NCBI GenBank assembly: GCA_018398815.1
Contig: CM031600.1
Location: forward strand, 56,962,924-57,026,923
DNA: 64,000 nucleotides
Reading direction: 5' to 3'
From: Conus ventricosus
Taxonomy: Eukaryota > Mollusca > Gastropoda > Neogastropoda > Conidae
The notes under the pieces were generated by a model. The model worked only from the letters and a program-made list of their open reading frames with translations, was not told the origin of the DNA and searched no databases. Of the stretch, positions 19,213 through 30,375 are shown in pieces; the stretch's first letter is position 1, and each line of letters opens with the position of its first letter. The position numbers and the translations under genes were made by a program.

Positions 19213-22157
19213 ATGAAGAAACAAGTATATAACAATTTGAAAATATTACAGTGGAATGCCAGATCAATCTGCAAATTTTCTGCCCTTTCAAATTACGTAC
19301 AACAGGGAAATTATAGTGTATTAGCGCTTCAATCGCTAAATGTTGAAATATCAAAGCTTCCAAATATTAAGAATTTCTACTAATCCACCACTAACTAACG
19401 TAAATATTTCAAATGAAAAGGTGCAGTGCACTATTTTGTTAGATGTGATTTACAATTTTCCACAAGTTTCTATGCCCAGGACTACAAGATTCTGAAGACT
19501 GCTTTTCTGTAGGGGCTGCGATAAAAGTTAATGACACCTCAGTTTATAATGTCATTTCAGTGTATTATCCCTACGGCCCCAAAGATGATAATACGGACTG
19601 GCTGAAAAACATCGATTTCACTTCTAAGAAATGGATCATTCTTGGCGATTTTAATGCTCATGCTCCTTTTTGGGATACAGAATGTTTAAAAGTGTCTTCT
19701 AACAGATTTCTAGAAAATATTGTTGATTCCAGTCTAATCTTGTTAAATGATGGTCGAGTTACTCGAATCCCAGATGTATCAACACACAAACCAGCTGCTA
19801 TAGACTTGTTGCTGGTATCTCCAAATTTAGCAAATTATTGCGATTGGTCCACTGGAGAAGACTGCCTTGGAAGTGATCACCTTCCAATCACAATAAATTT
19901 GAATGATGAAATTAGCACTGACATATCAGATGTTGAAGACAAAATCCCAAATTATAATTATAAATTAGCCAATTGGTAAGCTTTTGCAAATAGTCTGATG
20001 ACATATGATACAACGTCGGTTGAAGATGACAACATTGATGTTTTTTATTCAAATTTTGCCAAAATATTGATTCAAGCTGCTGATAGTGCTATTCCAAGGA
20101 GTAGATATAGGAAACTTGGTAAATTTTTCGGTAACGTTGGTGGACTTAAGAATGCCGATTAGCTGTAAAATCAAAACGTCAGGCTTTTAAAAGGTGGATC
20201 CGAAATAAGACTGAAGAAAATTTTCAGACTATGAAACAGGAAAAAAACAACTGTAATAAAATAATTGCTCAAGCAAAAAAGGCATACTGGGATGAATTTT
20301 GTAAGAAGGAAATTACAGAATCAAAAGACATGTTTAAAGTGTGGAAAAAAGTAAAAGAAATGAAAAATGGTCACAAAAAACAACTTTACCCAATTAAGCT
20401 AGAAAAGGAATTTCCTACCTCTTATGAAAAAGCTGAGGCTTTTGTTGATTTCTTTTCTCAGAATAGTTTGTCTTCATCTCTACAGGCAGAAAATGAGCAA
20501 TATAGATTGAAAGAGGAACAAAAAGAGGACTATTGGGATCCTGATCCAGTTGCAGATCATTTTTTGAATTCTCCTACCAGGTCTCAGAATTGTCAGAAGC
20601 TTTATCATCAGTCTCATCTCAGAACTCAGCAGTTGGTCTAGATGGCATTTCTTATCAGATGCTATGTCATCTGCCGTCTTCCTGGAAACATGTACTACTC
20701 TCGTTGTTCCAAAAATGTTGGAATAATGGCGCTCTCCCTAAAATTTGGAAGAAGTTCGGTGGTCATACCAGTTCTGAAAGAAGGCAAGATAAATACTTCT
20801 GTAAGCAGTTATAGACCAATCTCTTTGTCTTCTCATGTCGGGAAACTTCTGGAAAAAAATTGTATTGAAGCGTCTGATGTACTATTGTGAAAAGAACTAT
20901 TTGCTTCCAGTCCAGCAGGCTGGTTTTAGAAAGGGTCGATGCACTACAGACCATCTTGTAAAACTTACAAATCAAATAAAAAAACAGTTTGCCCACAGAA
21001 AAAGTACGATGGCTACATTTTTTTATGTTAAAAAAGCCTACAACAGTGTTTGGCATGCTAGGTTGCTTTACAAATTAAAAAAGATTGGTATTTCAGGCAA
21101 CATGTATTCTTACATAAAAGGTTTCTTAATGGACAGACATATATGTACAAGAATTGGTAAGATGTATTCTTCCTTCAGGTACATTAATATGGGTATCCCC
21201 CAAGGATCAATTATTGCCCCAATTTTGTTTTCAGTTCTCCTTTATGATCTTCCTTCTGCGCTGTCCAAAAATATCCATTTAGTTCAGTATGCTGATGACA
21301 TCGCAGTATGGATGCATACTAGTTTAAGAAAACATACAAAGAGGAGGTCAATTAATCATGTGCAGAAGTCATATCAATATGAATTGGACAATTTATGGGC
21401 ATATATAAAAGAAAATGGGCTAGAATTATCGGGTGAAAAAACCTGTTTAATGTTGTTTAACAATGGAGAAAATCCGCCTGTACTCCCATCCTTGAATATA
21501 GATGGCACTTTGTTGCAATATCAGAAATCAGTCAATTTTTGGGGAGTCCTTTTAACACCAAAACTAAGCTGGAAAATGCACATAGAAAAATTGTTATCTA
21601 AAGCTAGAACTAGACTAAATTTTCTTAAAATTGTTAATTGCCAACCTTGGGGTCAAAATACTAAAACCCTTTTGCATCTGTCTTTGGCTCTTGTCCACTC
21701 CAAGTTAAAGTATGGACAAGAAGTTTACTTTTCAGCGCCAAAGTATCTTTTAAAAAAGTTACAAAGTATTGACAGTAAAGCTATTAAATTAGGTTTAGGA
21801 GTTCCTGTACAAACAAATACATATAAGAGCTACAAAGCAGCGAATATCTTACCTTTATCGGAGCAAAGATGTCTAAAAGTAGCCAAATATGTGATTCGAA
21901 GCTTGTCAGTAAAAAATTCAGTTGCTGATGATATTTTTGTAAATTCGAATAAAGATTTTCCAAGTAGAGCCAAGGAAATTTCATATATTCAGCCAATAAT
22001 GAATTATACCGCTGAACTTATGTCTAAGTGTAATGTAGATTTAACATCGATTCCAGAGTTCCCCACGGTTCCGATGATGCCTCCTTGGGAACACTTGAGT
22101 GGAAATTTTGATTATGAGTATATGGTCTCAAAGAAAAAAGAAAATATTACATTCTAG
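19213..22157 (+). pseudogene. LINE ORF2: APE-type endonuclease and reverse transcriptase
   Basis: The start ATG at 19213 gives MKKQVYNNLKI then QWNARS. The endonuclease continues in shifted frames with IILGDFNAH, AIDLLLVSP and GSDHLPI. The reverse transcriptase shows YRPISLSSHVGK (about 20810), then from 20835 QAGFRKGRCTTDHL, GIPQGSIIAPILFSVLLYDLP and QYADDIAVW. The thumb region ends at 22157. Motif A reads FFYVKKAYNSVWH where an Asp is normal at the Tyr, so the copy looks catalytically dead. Stops near 19380, 19979, 20160 and 20640 also mark decay. The left neighbour is a Gypsy LTR. Confidence 0.85.
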
Positions 22158-22927
22158 TGAACGATGTGAAAGAACACATAGAAAATTCATATTCTAATCA
22201 CCTTAAAATCTATACTGATGGTTCAGTTATGGACACAGCTGACAGCGGTTCTGGTTTCGTTATTCCAAGTCTGAATATAGGAAAACATTTTCATCTCGGA
22301 AAGGGATTTTCAATATTCACTGCAGAACTGTATGCTATACTGATGGCTTTATTTTGTGTATATAGTACTCCAATATCCTTTTTTAGTGTGCTGTTTTGTG
22401 TTGATTCCAAGTCTGTTTTGCTAGCACTGCAAACTTGGGATTGTAAGGCCAGAAAAGATTTGTTATATGAAATAAGGTACCTGATACACTGTATTATGTC
22501 TCAGGGTATAATCGTAGACTTCTGTTGGATTCCTTCACATTGTGGTCTCAGAGGGAATGAAATAGCAGATAATCTAGCTAAACTTGGTGCACAAAACTGT
22601 TCAGAATGTGTGCTAAATTTGCCATTACATCCTTCCAAGTGTGAAATACTATTCAACCTGGAACACTACGTTTACAAAACCTTTTTCTGTGAAAAATGCT
22701 ACACACTGCCTAGCTGCTCACGCCATCTTGCTAAGATTATCACAAAATTAAGGCTGAACACATGGAAGACCAAATTTTCTCCTGAAATTGTGTGTGTCTG
22801 TGGAAAATTCATCTCTGTGCACCACCTTCTATTAGATTGTCCAGTTTTAACTAAATGTATAAGGCGAAAGGTATCAATCTTGACAAATATGAAAATGAGA
22901 GTCAAGTTCTGTCTGACTCATGCATAA
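22157..22927 (+). pseudogene. LINE ORF2 C-terminal RNase H domain
   Basis: An open stretch of about 255 codons overlaps the reverse transcriptase frame end. It has all RNase H blocks: KIYTDGSV, FTAELYAILMAL, FCVDSKSVLLAL and WIPSHCGLRGNEIADNLAKLGA. Beyond it lies a zinc-knuckle-like CVCG, SVHHLLLDCP. RNase H after the reverse transcriptase places the element in the I-like group of LINEs. The four acidic residues are kept, so this domain is the best preserved part. A decayed copy lies on the minus strand at 28965-29905. Confidence 0.88.
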
Positions 22928-23103
22928 TTGAGTTTGCCGCCACTTTAGCCAGTTCTGATGTAGCTAGACTATTATGAAGGTCCTTAACTGATATGCTGTT
23001 TTCTTTTTCATAAGTGTATGCAGATGCATGTGTTGAAATGACTTAAGTGGTTGTTGTTGTTTTTTTGTCCCCCCCCCCCCCCTTTTTTTTTTTTTTTTCC
23101 CCC

Positions 23104-23142
23104 GTCTAATATCATCTGCCGGATGAAAAGACGTAAAATTAA
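23104..23142 (+). other. LINE 3'-terminal hairpin and tail
   Basis: GTCTAATATCATC, loop, GGATGAAAAGACGTAAAATT repeats the structure seen at 752-808 and is followed by CCA/AAC simple repeats. A C-run and T-run at 23068-23100 precede it. It marks the end of the large LINE, which therefore spans about 11.8 kb including later insertions. Confidence 0.6.
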
Positions 23143-23236
23143 ACCACCACCAAACCACAGTTCTTTTGTGAGCGCAAAGAAACCCGTAAATATTTGATCG
23201 CAGTCTTTGCCACCCTTTGTTGGCCTTTTTTGTGCT

Positions 23237-23550
23237 TTGAGACTGCACGACAGGGCTGTACTCCACGCTTAGTTTCATAGTAGTATATCCCGACGTCAAC
23301 CAGGCTTGAAAGATACAGACACATGCAGTGTCGGTCTGGGAACTTGAGCAATACTCTCAGAGACGCATCCATCATGTGGATGAAACTCCACTGTGTGTTT
23401 CAAAGTCTTCCCAATGAGCTCATAGCAAACTCAGGTCCAGGTCGGAGCCGGTCATGGACCGAAATATCCCACAAATGTCGATGGCTCGGATGGAATCGAA
23501 CCCATGACCGCCCAGCTGCGAATCCGCGAGGCTAGCCACTGCGCCTGCGG
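23237..23550 (-). mobile_element. tRNA-derived SINE head, inverted
   Basis: On the minus strand the A-box region is at 23546-23531 (AGGCGCAGTGGCTAGC) and the B-box GGTTCGATTCC at 23502-23492. It is followed by body sequence matching 5300-5540, for example GGATGCGTCTCTGAGAGT. The adjoining tail and body at 23551-24055 run the other way, so the head is inverted relative to its own 3' part. Confidence 0.8.
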
Positions 23551-24055
23551 AGTACAGCAGTCTCAGATCAGAATGGAAATCCGTAACATCATCGTCATCA
23601 TCCTCATCCTCATCGATCAGCATGACAAACCTATCAAATTCTCTTGCCTTTCATGCTTTACCTCGGCTTCGTCTATGCTCTTGGTGAGGTTTCTGTGAGG
23701 GTCAGCAATGTTGCAAATTCATGGGGACTGTCGCTGGATGGACGTAGTCGGTGGCGGCCGCCGCAGGTAAACCTCACTTGCAATGGCTCTGCGACTATTG
23801 TCGCCAATAGAGGGTTTAGTACGTGATGTTGTACGTATATCGGATCGGAGCAGCACCATTGAACACCGCCAAAGTGACTAGGCAGTAGTGCAGTGTCTCC
23901 CCTGGTGGGTTGCCTTATGAATGCTTGACATGCGACTGCTCCCTGTGGATTGCCGGTGCTGGGGCTGTGGCAGAGACAGCCAGGCTGTGGTTGTGGACGG
24001 AAAACCGCAGCGTGGGTTCAAAGCCACCGGAGCGGCACGGAAGACGGAAAAAAAA
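23551..24055 (+). repeat. Long repeat body joined to the SINE, copy 2
   Basis: It matches 5535-6055 in plus orientation from the ATGGAAATCCGTA tail, through the CATCATC repeats and the GTCGCTGGATGGACG block, to GACTGCTCCCTGTGGATTG and a final A-run (24045-24055). It is non-coding. A short piece of the same body recurs at 24195-24240. Confidence 0.65.
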
Positions 24056-24239
24056 AAGTGAAGAACACACACACACACACGCACACAACACACACAAAGG
24101 TTCTGTAGCTTCCACCTAGTCTTTCTAATAGACAAACCAACAAACGCATGCAAAAACGTAACCTGGCTCGTCCTTAACCGATGAATCCCCACCCCAGCAG
24201 CCTCATGACTGCTTGACATTGACTGCTGACTGCTCCCTA

Positions 24240-24895
24240 ACACAAAGGGGGAAAAAAGAAGGAAAAAAAAGCAGAAAAAAAGAAAGGAAAAAAAAAGAAG
24301 AAAAGAAAACCCCTGAAAGCCGCACTGCGGTGAAAAGGAAGCGTGGGCATTCCGTTAGCTATTCCTGCAGGCCAACGCAGCGTTACTTGACATGTAGGAC
24401 CGGAGCGGTAGGCCCTGATGGAAGCCTGCTGTCCCTACTTCCCGCTCTTTTGTCCTTTCCTATACACCTTCGATCCGTTCCGTGGTTAATAAGGACATCC
24501 ATTCATTTGTTCAATAATCTTCGAAACAGAGCTTGGGGGGGGGGGGGGGGGTGGGGAGGGGGGAGGGGGGAAGGGGGGAATGGAAAAGAAAAAAAGAAAA
24601 AGAAAGAAGAAAAGGAAGAAAGAAGGGAAATGGAAACAAAGAAAGATAGAAGAAAGAAAGAAAGAAAGAAAGAAAGGTAAATAGATAGATAGATAGAAGG
24701 AAAGAAAGAAAGAAAGGTAAATAGATTGACAGATAGAAGGAAAGAAAGAATTAAGACAAGAAAGAAAGAATTAAGACAAGAAAGAAAGAATTAAGACAAA
24801 AAAAGAAAGAAAAAAGAAAGAAAAGAAAGAAATGAAAGATAGATAGATGATAGATAGATAGATAGAAGGAAAGAAAGAAAGAAAGACAAAGGAAA
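24240..24895. repeat. Long purine-rich strand, GAAA/GATA repeats
   Basis: Apart from an insert at about 24310-24535 the plus strand is almost all A and G. It includes a run of 18 G at about 24535, GGGGAGGGGGG blocks and many GAAA and GATA units. Such tracts can form triplex or G-quadruplex DNA. No gene is present. Confidence 0.85.
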
Positions 24896-25067
24896 CGTCT
24901 GTCAATAGTTCGATGGTTGCCTTGACTGTAGGACTGCTTAAGAACATGACAGTTTGTTGCCGTTTGTTTTGTTTCGTTTGTTTGTTTTCAGATCAAAGGA
25001 CGATGCACATGTCCATCATATGCGCCAGCAAAGTAGCGGAGGAGCATGGCACACACACACACACACA

Positions 25068-25186
25068 CACATTATATATATATATATAATAATAATATTA
25101 CATATACATTTGTACTTACATATAATACATGTGTAATAACTATTATATATATATTATATATATATATATATATATAAAAATCAGGG
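25068..25186. repeat. (AC)n and (TA)n tract
   Basis: AC repeats lead into TA repeats, ending directly before the 3' end of the Penelope-like element at about 25186. Sequence from 24896 to 25050 holds no supported gene. Confidence 0.85.
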
Positions 25187-26415
25187 TTAAAAAGCCACTC
25201 AGAACGTTAAAAGTGCTCAACCATGTAGGGAGCGACATACCAGTTTAAAATAGGATTTTAAAATGAAGAGATTAAAACCTACAAGCTTGTTTCAAGCTAA
25301 AAACGCTCTCCTCAGGGTATACAATTTGGGCACGCCACCTGTGTTATATATTGTGGTATGTGGGCGTGTGAGTTCTGTGGTGTGTCACGTGGCCTGCCGG
25401 TTTTTTCTTTTTTGGGGCGCGTTCAGGGGGACGTGTTACGGAATGGTGCATTGACAAAGATTTCCATTTATGCCTGCAATTGTTTATCATTTCTACTTTA
25501 GAGTTCAGGGATGCTAGGTGGGGTTTACATAATATCAGCCACTTTTCTGTAGTACATAAGTTGCATTTTTTAGAAATGTTGTTGTATGGTGTTGCTCTTT
25601 TTATAATTTTCCATGATATGTTGTAATCTATTTTCTTATTTTTCAGCTTCCAAATATATTTACTTAATTCTGTTTGGTTTTTATATTTTTCATTTTTGAA
25701 AGACTGTTTATGGTTTGCATATCTGGTTTTTAAAGTGGTTTGCCGTGATTCCTATGTATGTTTCTTTATCACTGTCTGTTGTTACCGTAGCTTGGTACAC
25801 AATATTGTCGTAGAGACATTTATTATTCAGAGGGCACTGGTCTTTTTTTGTGCAATTACAAGATATCCTTTCATCACCCTCTTTGGTTGTGTTGTTTTTG
25901 GTTTTATTGGAAGAATCAATTATATTTTTAAGGTTGGGCATACACGAGTATGATAGCTTGACGGTATTTTTGTTGAATATTTTAGATAGTACATGTTCTT
26001 TTGTGAATGATGTTTTAAGGATTCTGAGGAATTCTTTTCCAACGTTAGTTTTTGTTCTTCCATCATATGGAGGGTTATTACCATATAATTTTTCTTTTCC
26101 TGTTTTTCCTGTTGCTGTTCATGTTGTTATCTGGGTTGTATTGTAATTTGTAGTTGTAGCCACTTTTTTTTAGCACCTCTTGATATTCAGCTGCTGCACT
26201 GTTAAATTCTTTCACATTGCATGACAGTTTAGATAATCTTTTGTTTATACCATTAGGTATGGTTTTTAAGATGGAGGGTGGGTGGTTACTATTGATGTCT
26301 ACGTAGACAGGTGTGTCATTAGGTTTTTTATATGGTTTGTATGTATGATCCTTAAGGTCTAATGTTATGTCTAAATAATTTACTGTTTTTTTGTTGGCTT
26401 CTACTGTGATTTTTT
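25187..26415 (-). mobile_element. Penelope-like element, 3' part with GIY-YIG endonuclease
   Basis: From 26415 downwards the minus strand encodes the end of the reverse transcriptase region (VNYLDITLDL, KPNDTPVYVDINSNHP, GINKRLSKLSCN). After a shift near 26070 comes PPYDGRTKTNVGKEFL and VKLSYSCMPNL. The endonuclease follows: cysteine cluster CNCTKKDQCPLNNKC, YQATVTT and ETYIGIT (the GIY-YIG core). An extra base in the T5 run at 25727-25731 breaks the frame; beyond it RYANHKQSF and later KCNLCTTEKW continue the expected C terminus. The element is 5'-truncated at a TA repeat. The rest is untranslated and holds the hammerhead motif. Confidence 0.85.
25276..25322 (-). ncRNA. Hammerhead ribozyme motif in Penelope-like element
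   Basis: Read on the minus strand: UAUACC, then core CUGAGGA, stem II GAGC / GCUU around a GUUUUUA loop, then GAAA, stem III ACA / UGU around AGCU, then A, then GGUUUU. This gives CUGANGA, GAAA and UH at the proper spacing, with stem I supported by CC/GG plus an A-U pair. Hammerhead motifs with very short stem III are known in terminal regions of Penelope-like elements. It lies about 0.4 kb downstream of the nuclease ORF on the same strand. Activity is untested. Confidence 0.65.
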
Positions 26416-26584
26416 ATATATAATATATAAAAATACATAGAGAGGGAGGTGGATAGATATGTGTGCGTGTTCCAAACACACACACACATAAAACCATTTT
26501 ACAGGGAACGGTGCGAGGAGACAGGAGAGGAAAACAGAGATAGAGATGGAGGACATCAGTGCATGGACTGGCCTCACCTTGGCA

Positions 26585-26668
26585 ACTGCCTGATATATAT
26601 ATCTATATATATATAAATATATATATATATACTATATATTATATATATAATATATACACACACACACA
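26585..26668. repeat. (TA)n microsatellite
   Basis: AT-alternating sequence with an AC end. From 26670 to 28140 I see no gene. That interval holds a GA array (27243-27262), GT repeats (27207-27235) and two further GA arrays (27974-27990, 28011-28041). Confidence 0.85.
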
Positions 26669-27242
26669 GGTGCTACAATACGCACAGATCTTTAAATGAC
26701 TTTTAGCAGAAAGAATGGTTCGTTTTTCGAGTTACTTTCAGCCTTACCTCCCTTGATTGATGAATCTTGATTATTTCGTGTAAATTCTTAAAATGTGAAT
26801 GCCTCAGAACATTTAAGATATGATATATACGTCACAGAAATCATTCGAACTAATGTATTTTATTCATTATTGCTGTACTGGACTGGAAAGCCAATATTTG
26901 CTCTAAATTAATATTTTGCACAATTGATTTTGGCGCCATTTTGATTCTCTGCTGGTCAAACCTTGAATATGTCTTGATTTAGCACAAAGTATGAGAACAA
27001 CTGTAGAATCCGAAAACGTCATTAAAAGAAAAGTCCGTAAGCTTTCGTTTTGTATATCGCATGCCTAGGATATTTTCTGCACAAGTCTGCAACTATGTGA
27101 AAACACTGACTGTAACAACCTCTGTTTGTTTCACTCTTTTTCAATGTCAGAGTTTTTGGCTAAATCATCATTCTAAGAAACTCAGACTTTCCTATCTAAA
27201 TTTTGTGTATGTGTGTGTGTGAGTGTGTGTGTGTTGTGGTGT

Positions 27243-27279
<37 letters not shown>

Positions 27280-28006
27280 GGCGGTGGGAAGAAGGTGGGG
27301 TGTGGAGAAGTGTTTGGTTGTGGATGATGGGGAGTGATCAGACACTGCATATCCCACACATCGTCTATATCTACGACCACGTGTGTAAGACGATCTTTTT
27401 CTTTCTTTTTATTTTTTACCAGACCCCACCCCAATCCTGCCCCTGTCTCCATCGGTCAGAATCCTGAGAAAGGATTTTTTCATTTTGGCGCTTTTAGTAT
27501 TTTTCTGAATTGGGTCAGAAATGGTGCAGAAGGGTCCGCAACTCCCAAAACACATCCACCCCCACAGCCATTCCCACACACCTGCTTTTACTATATGCCT
27601 GCTAAACAATAAGTGAGTTGTGCATGTAGCGTGTACTATGTGTGCTTCTTTCTTTTCTTTTTGTCATGTCATATTGGCAAGTGATGCTGGGCTTGTTTAC
27701 CATGTGTTAGTAAAGTTATGTTACTCAGTTGAGACCATACGCGCTCTGTATGCATGGTTTTGCTTATCTCAGTCTGTGTAGGAAACTCACCAATTTTCAA
27801 GTCAGAAAACTGACTAACTTTCAAGTCATTGCTTTTTCTGATTGCTGGTGATACAACCTACATCTTTTCTGTCATCTGCATTAACTGTCTGTGAAAGATG
27901 AAGATTTCCCCTGAAAAATGAAAACGGATAAACTGCAGCCCTCCACCACCAACACACACCCCCTTTCCCAAGAGAGAGAGAGAGAGAGTCATTGAACTTG
28001 AAGCAA

Positions 28007-28045
<39 letters not shown>

Positions 28046-28149
28046 TCATTAAACTTGAAGCCGAGTTCATTCTGTAAGGGAGGCAATCCTAAATGTTACC
28101 TGCATGCTGAATCTTCTTAATTGTGACTTTCTTCCCCTGAAAAAAAAAA

Positions 28150-28495
28150 GTCCATCATTTCTCCTCTTCTTCGTCATTCGCTCAGACAGGAACCCTCGAT
28201 GCACTGACGAAGGCTGCCGTCCGGCGGAGGCCCTCCAGAGATCTGTAGATCTCGGCCTCTCCAATCAAGGAAAGCTGCAGGCTAGACCAGTCCAGACGGA
28301 GGAGTAAAGCCCCCACCGAGAAAGGAAGGAACTCTGTGCAGGCCCACCGGCCCATGGACACGCCCTAACACTGCTCCAAGCCTTACCCCAGCCAGGGGAT
28401 AAATGGCAAGAGCCGAAGTCGGATGTGCTGGTCCTGACCTCTCAGGGGCGTAACGGCAGCACAACGCATCCCCGCTCACATGACAGTCCATCATT
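28150..28495 (-). mobile_element. SINE-like retroposon with LINE-derived 3' tail
   Basis: On the minus strand the last part (about 28250-28165) matches the 3' end of the LINE at 4190-4293: TCTACAGATCTCTGG, CCTCCGCCGGACGGCAGCC, then GTTCCTGTCTGAGCGAA and a GAAGAA tail. The preceding 230 bases, including CCCCTGAGAGGTCAGGACC and TCTCGGTGGGGG, have no counterpart in that LINE and contain no long frame. A non-coding head with a LINE tail is the normal design of a SINE that borrows a partner LINE's machinery. The head origin is not clear. Confidence 0.55.
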
Positions 28496-28964
28496 CGAAC
28501 AAGCTGGTTTTAAATTTGTCTGTGATGGCAACAGTGAAAACAAGCAACAAAATCACTGATTTAACGGCAAAGCAGGCTGTTACGCAAAACAACCAAACAA
28601 ACGAACTGAACAGTAAAAAGCACCAGCACCCAATTAGCAAATGTTTGGTTTATTTCTAAAATCCTCTTCAAAGGTGAGCAGACCTGGACAAAAGGGCTGA
28701 TGTTCCTGTGGATGATCTGCACACCAAAGACTGCTACCTATCCTCCACATTCTGTAATTCAGTTTGGTTCAATGGCTTAATTCATTTTCTCTTCATCATA
28801 GATGATAATAGACAACAGATATTCACTTCCACTCAATAATTCTCACACACATCCACATGACCTACTATACAGACCCTAGCACTAAAATGTTGGATCCACC
28901 TAACAATCTGGCTTCTTCAGACCAACCAGTAACAGTTGCATTGTTAGTAATGCATGGATCATAC

Positions 28965-29905
28965 AAAATATGACTTTGATAGTTTTGAAGATTAAACCTG
29001 TCTCCTTATAAGTTAGGTTAATACTTGACAGTTTAATAAAAGATGGAGCATCGAAAAGGTCTTCTATAAATATAAAAAAACATTAAGAGAAATCTTAAAG
29101 TTCCATGTGTTCAAACTTAATTTTGTAAATATTTCAGCTAAACAGATTGGGTAGATGGGAAATGAGTGTAACTTATCACAAACATTTATTTTATAAACAT
29201 GATTTTTCCAAATCTAGAAGGATAAGGCAGTAAAATTCGCAATGCGAGACTTGAGTCATTTTCTGTACACTCCTATGCTCCAAATTTCGCTAAATCATCT
29301 GCTGTTTCATGCAACATTCGACAACAATATGATGATACCCGAGAGAAGTATGCTTATGCCTTGAGACATTATACAATGTAGTAAGAACTTTATTTTATAG
29401 AGTAAATCTATTCTAGCTCTACAGCCTCAGTTTTGCAATGACTGCAAAACAGACTTGGAATTAGCACAAAATAGAACGTTAAAGGACAATGGTGTACCAT
29501 GTGAGTAGATTAAGGCCAACAGTATTGCACATAATACTGCTTTGTTAGACAAAAGTGTTCTTGTATTCTTACATTCAAAACAATGGATCCTGATCAAATT
29601 GCATCTGTAATTGAACCTTCAGAGTGAATTTTAAGGTGACTTGGATATGAACTCTCTACGTGTTTTCTCATCATTTATCAAAAAACAAATATTTCTTGTT
29701 TCTTAAACTTTATATTCATAATCAAACTTTCCACTCAGGTACTTCGATGCAGTCATCTGAGGTACAGCAAGAATTTCTGGGACATACAATGTTGTACGAA
29801 AAATTATGTCTTGACAAAAGTTCGGAAGCATAATTTCTTCATCCATGTGAGAGTTTGGTGGGTTATGGAAACATGAACATGTCAAGAATGCAACAGGATA
29901 TACTT
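28965..29905 (-). pseudogene. Decayed second copy of the RNase H-type LINE
   Basis: On the minus strand KYLSGKFDYEY (about 29720) matches HLSGNFDYEY at the end of the large LINE's reverse transcriptase. The following DNA tracks its RNase H segment base by base with many changes: ATTCCAAGTCTGTTTTGC, GAAACAGCAGATGATTTAGC and ACAAAATTAAGTTTGAACAC have direct counterparts in 22400-22760. Stops and indels are frequent. It is much older than the 19213-22927 copy. No hairpin tail is evident. Confidence 0.7.
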
Positions 29906-30341
29906 GGAGAGGACATGGGCACTGTCAAACAATCAGAATATATCTCTGAAAAGCTGTCATGACCACTTAAGCAGCAGCAGCTCTATTTGTTCCTGTGTCT
30001 GTTACCAAACGCCTATGACACTTTGGTCATGGCATAGTTAGACTAAAACAGTGTAATGAAAATCATCAAATTTGGTACATTTTAAACGGTCCAGGCAGCT
30101 GTTATTTGGTGGTCAGAACCAGAACTGGCTGCACAAAGTTTTCAAAATTTCCAAGCATTTGTATCATACAATAGAAGCTTCCTCCTCCATACCTATCTCT
30201 TACAAGGGGAATATATATCACAGATAGCAGAACACTCACTATAGCAACTATCGTTGATGAAAACACCACCAACATGCAAACCTCCTTTACCAAAAACACT
30301 GTCGGCAACAAAAATAATAATTATAATAAGTATAAGCAGTA

Positions 30342-30375
<34 letters not shown>

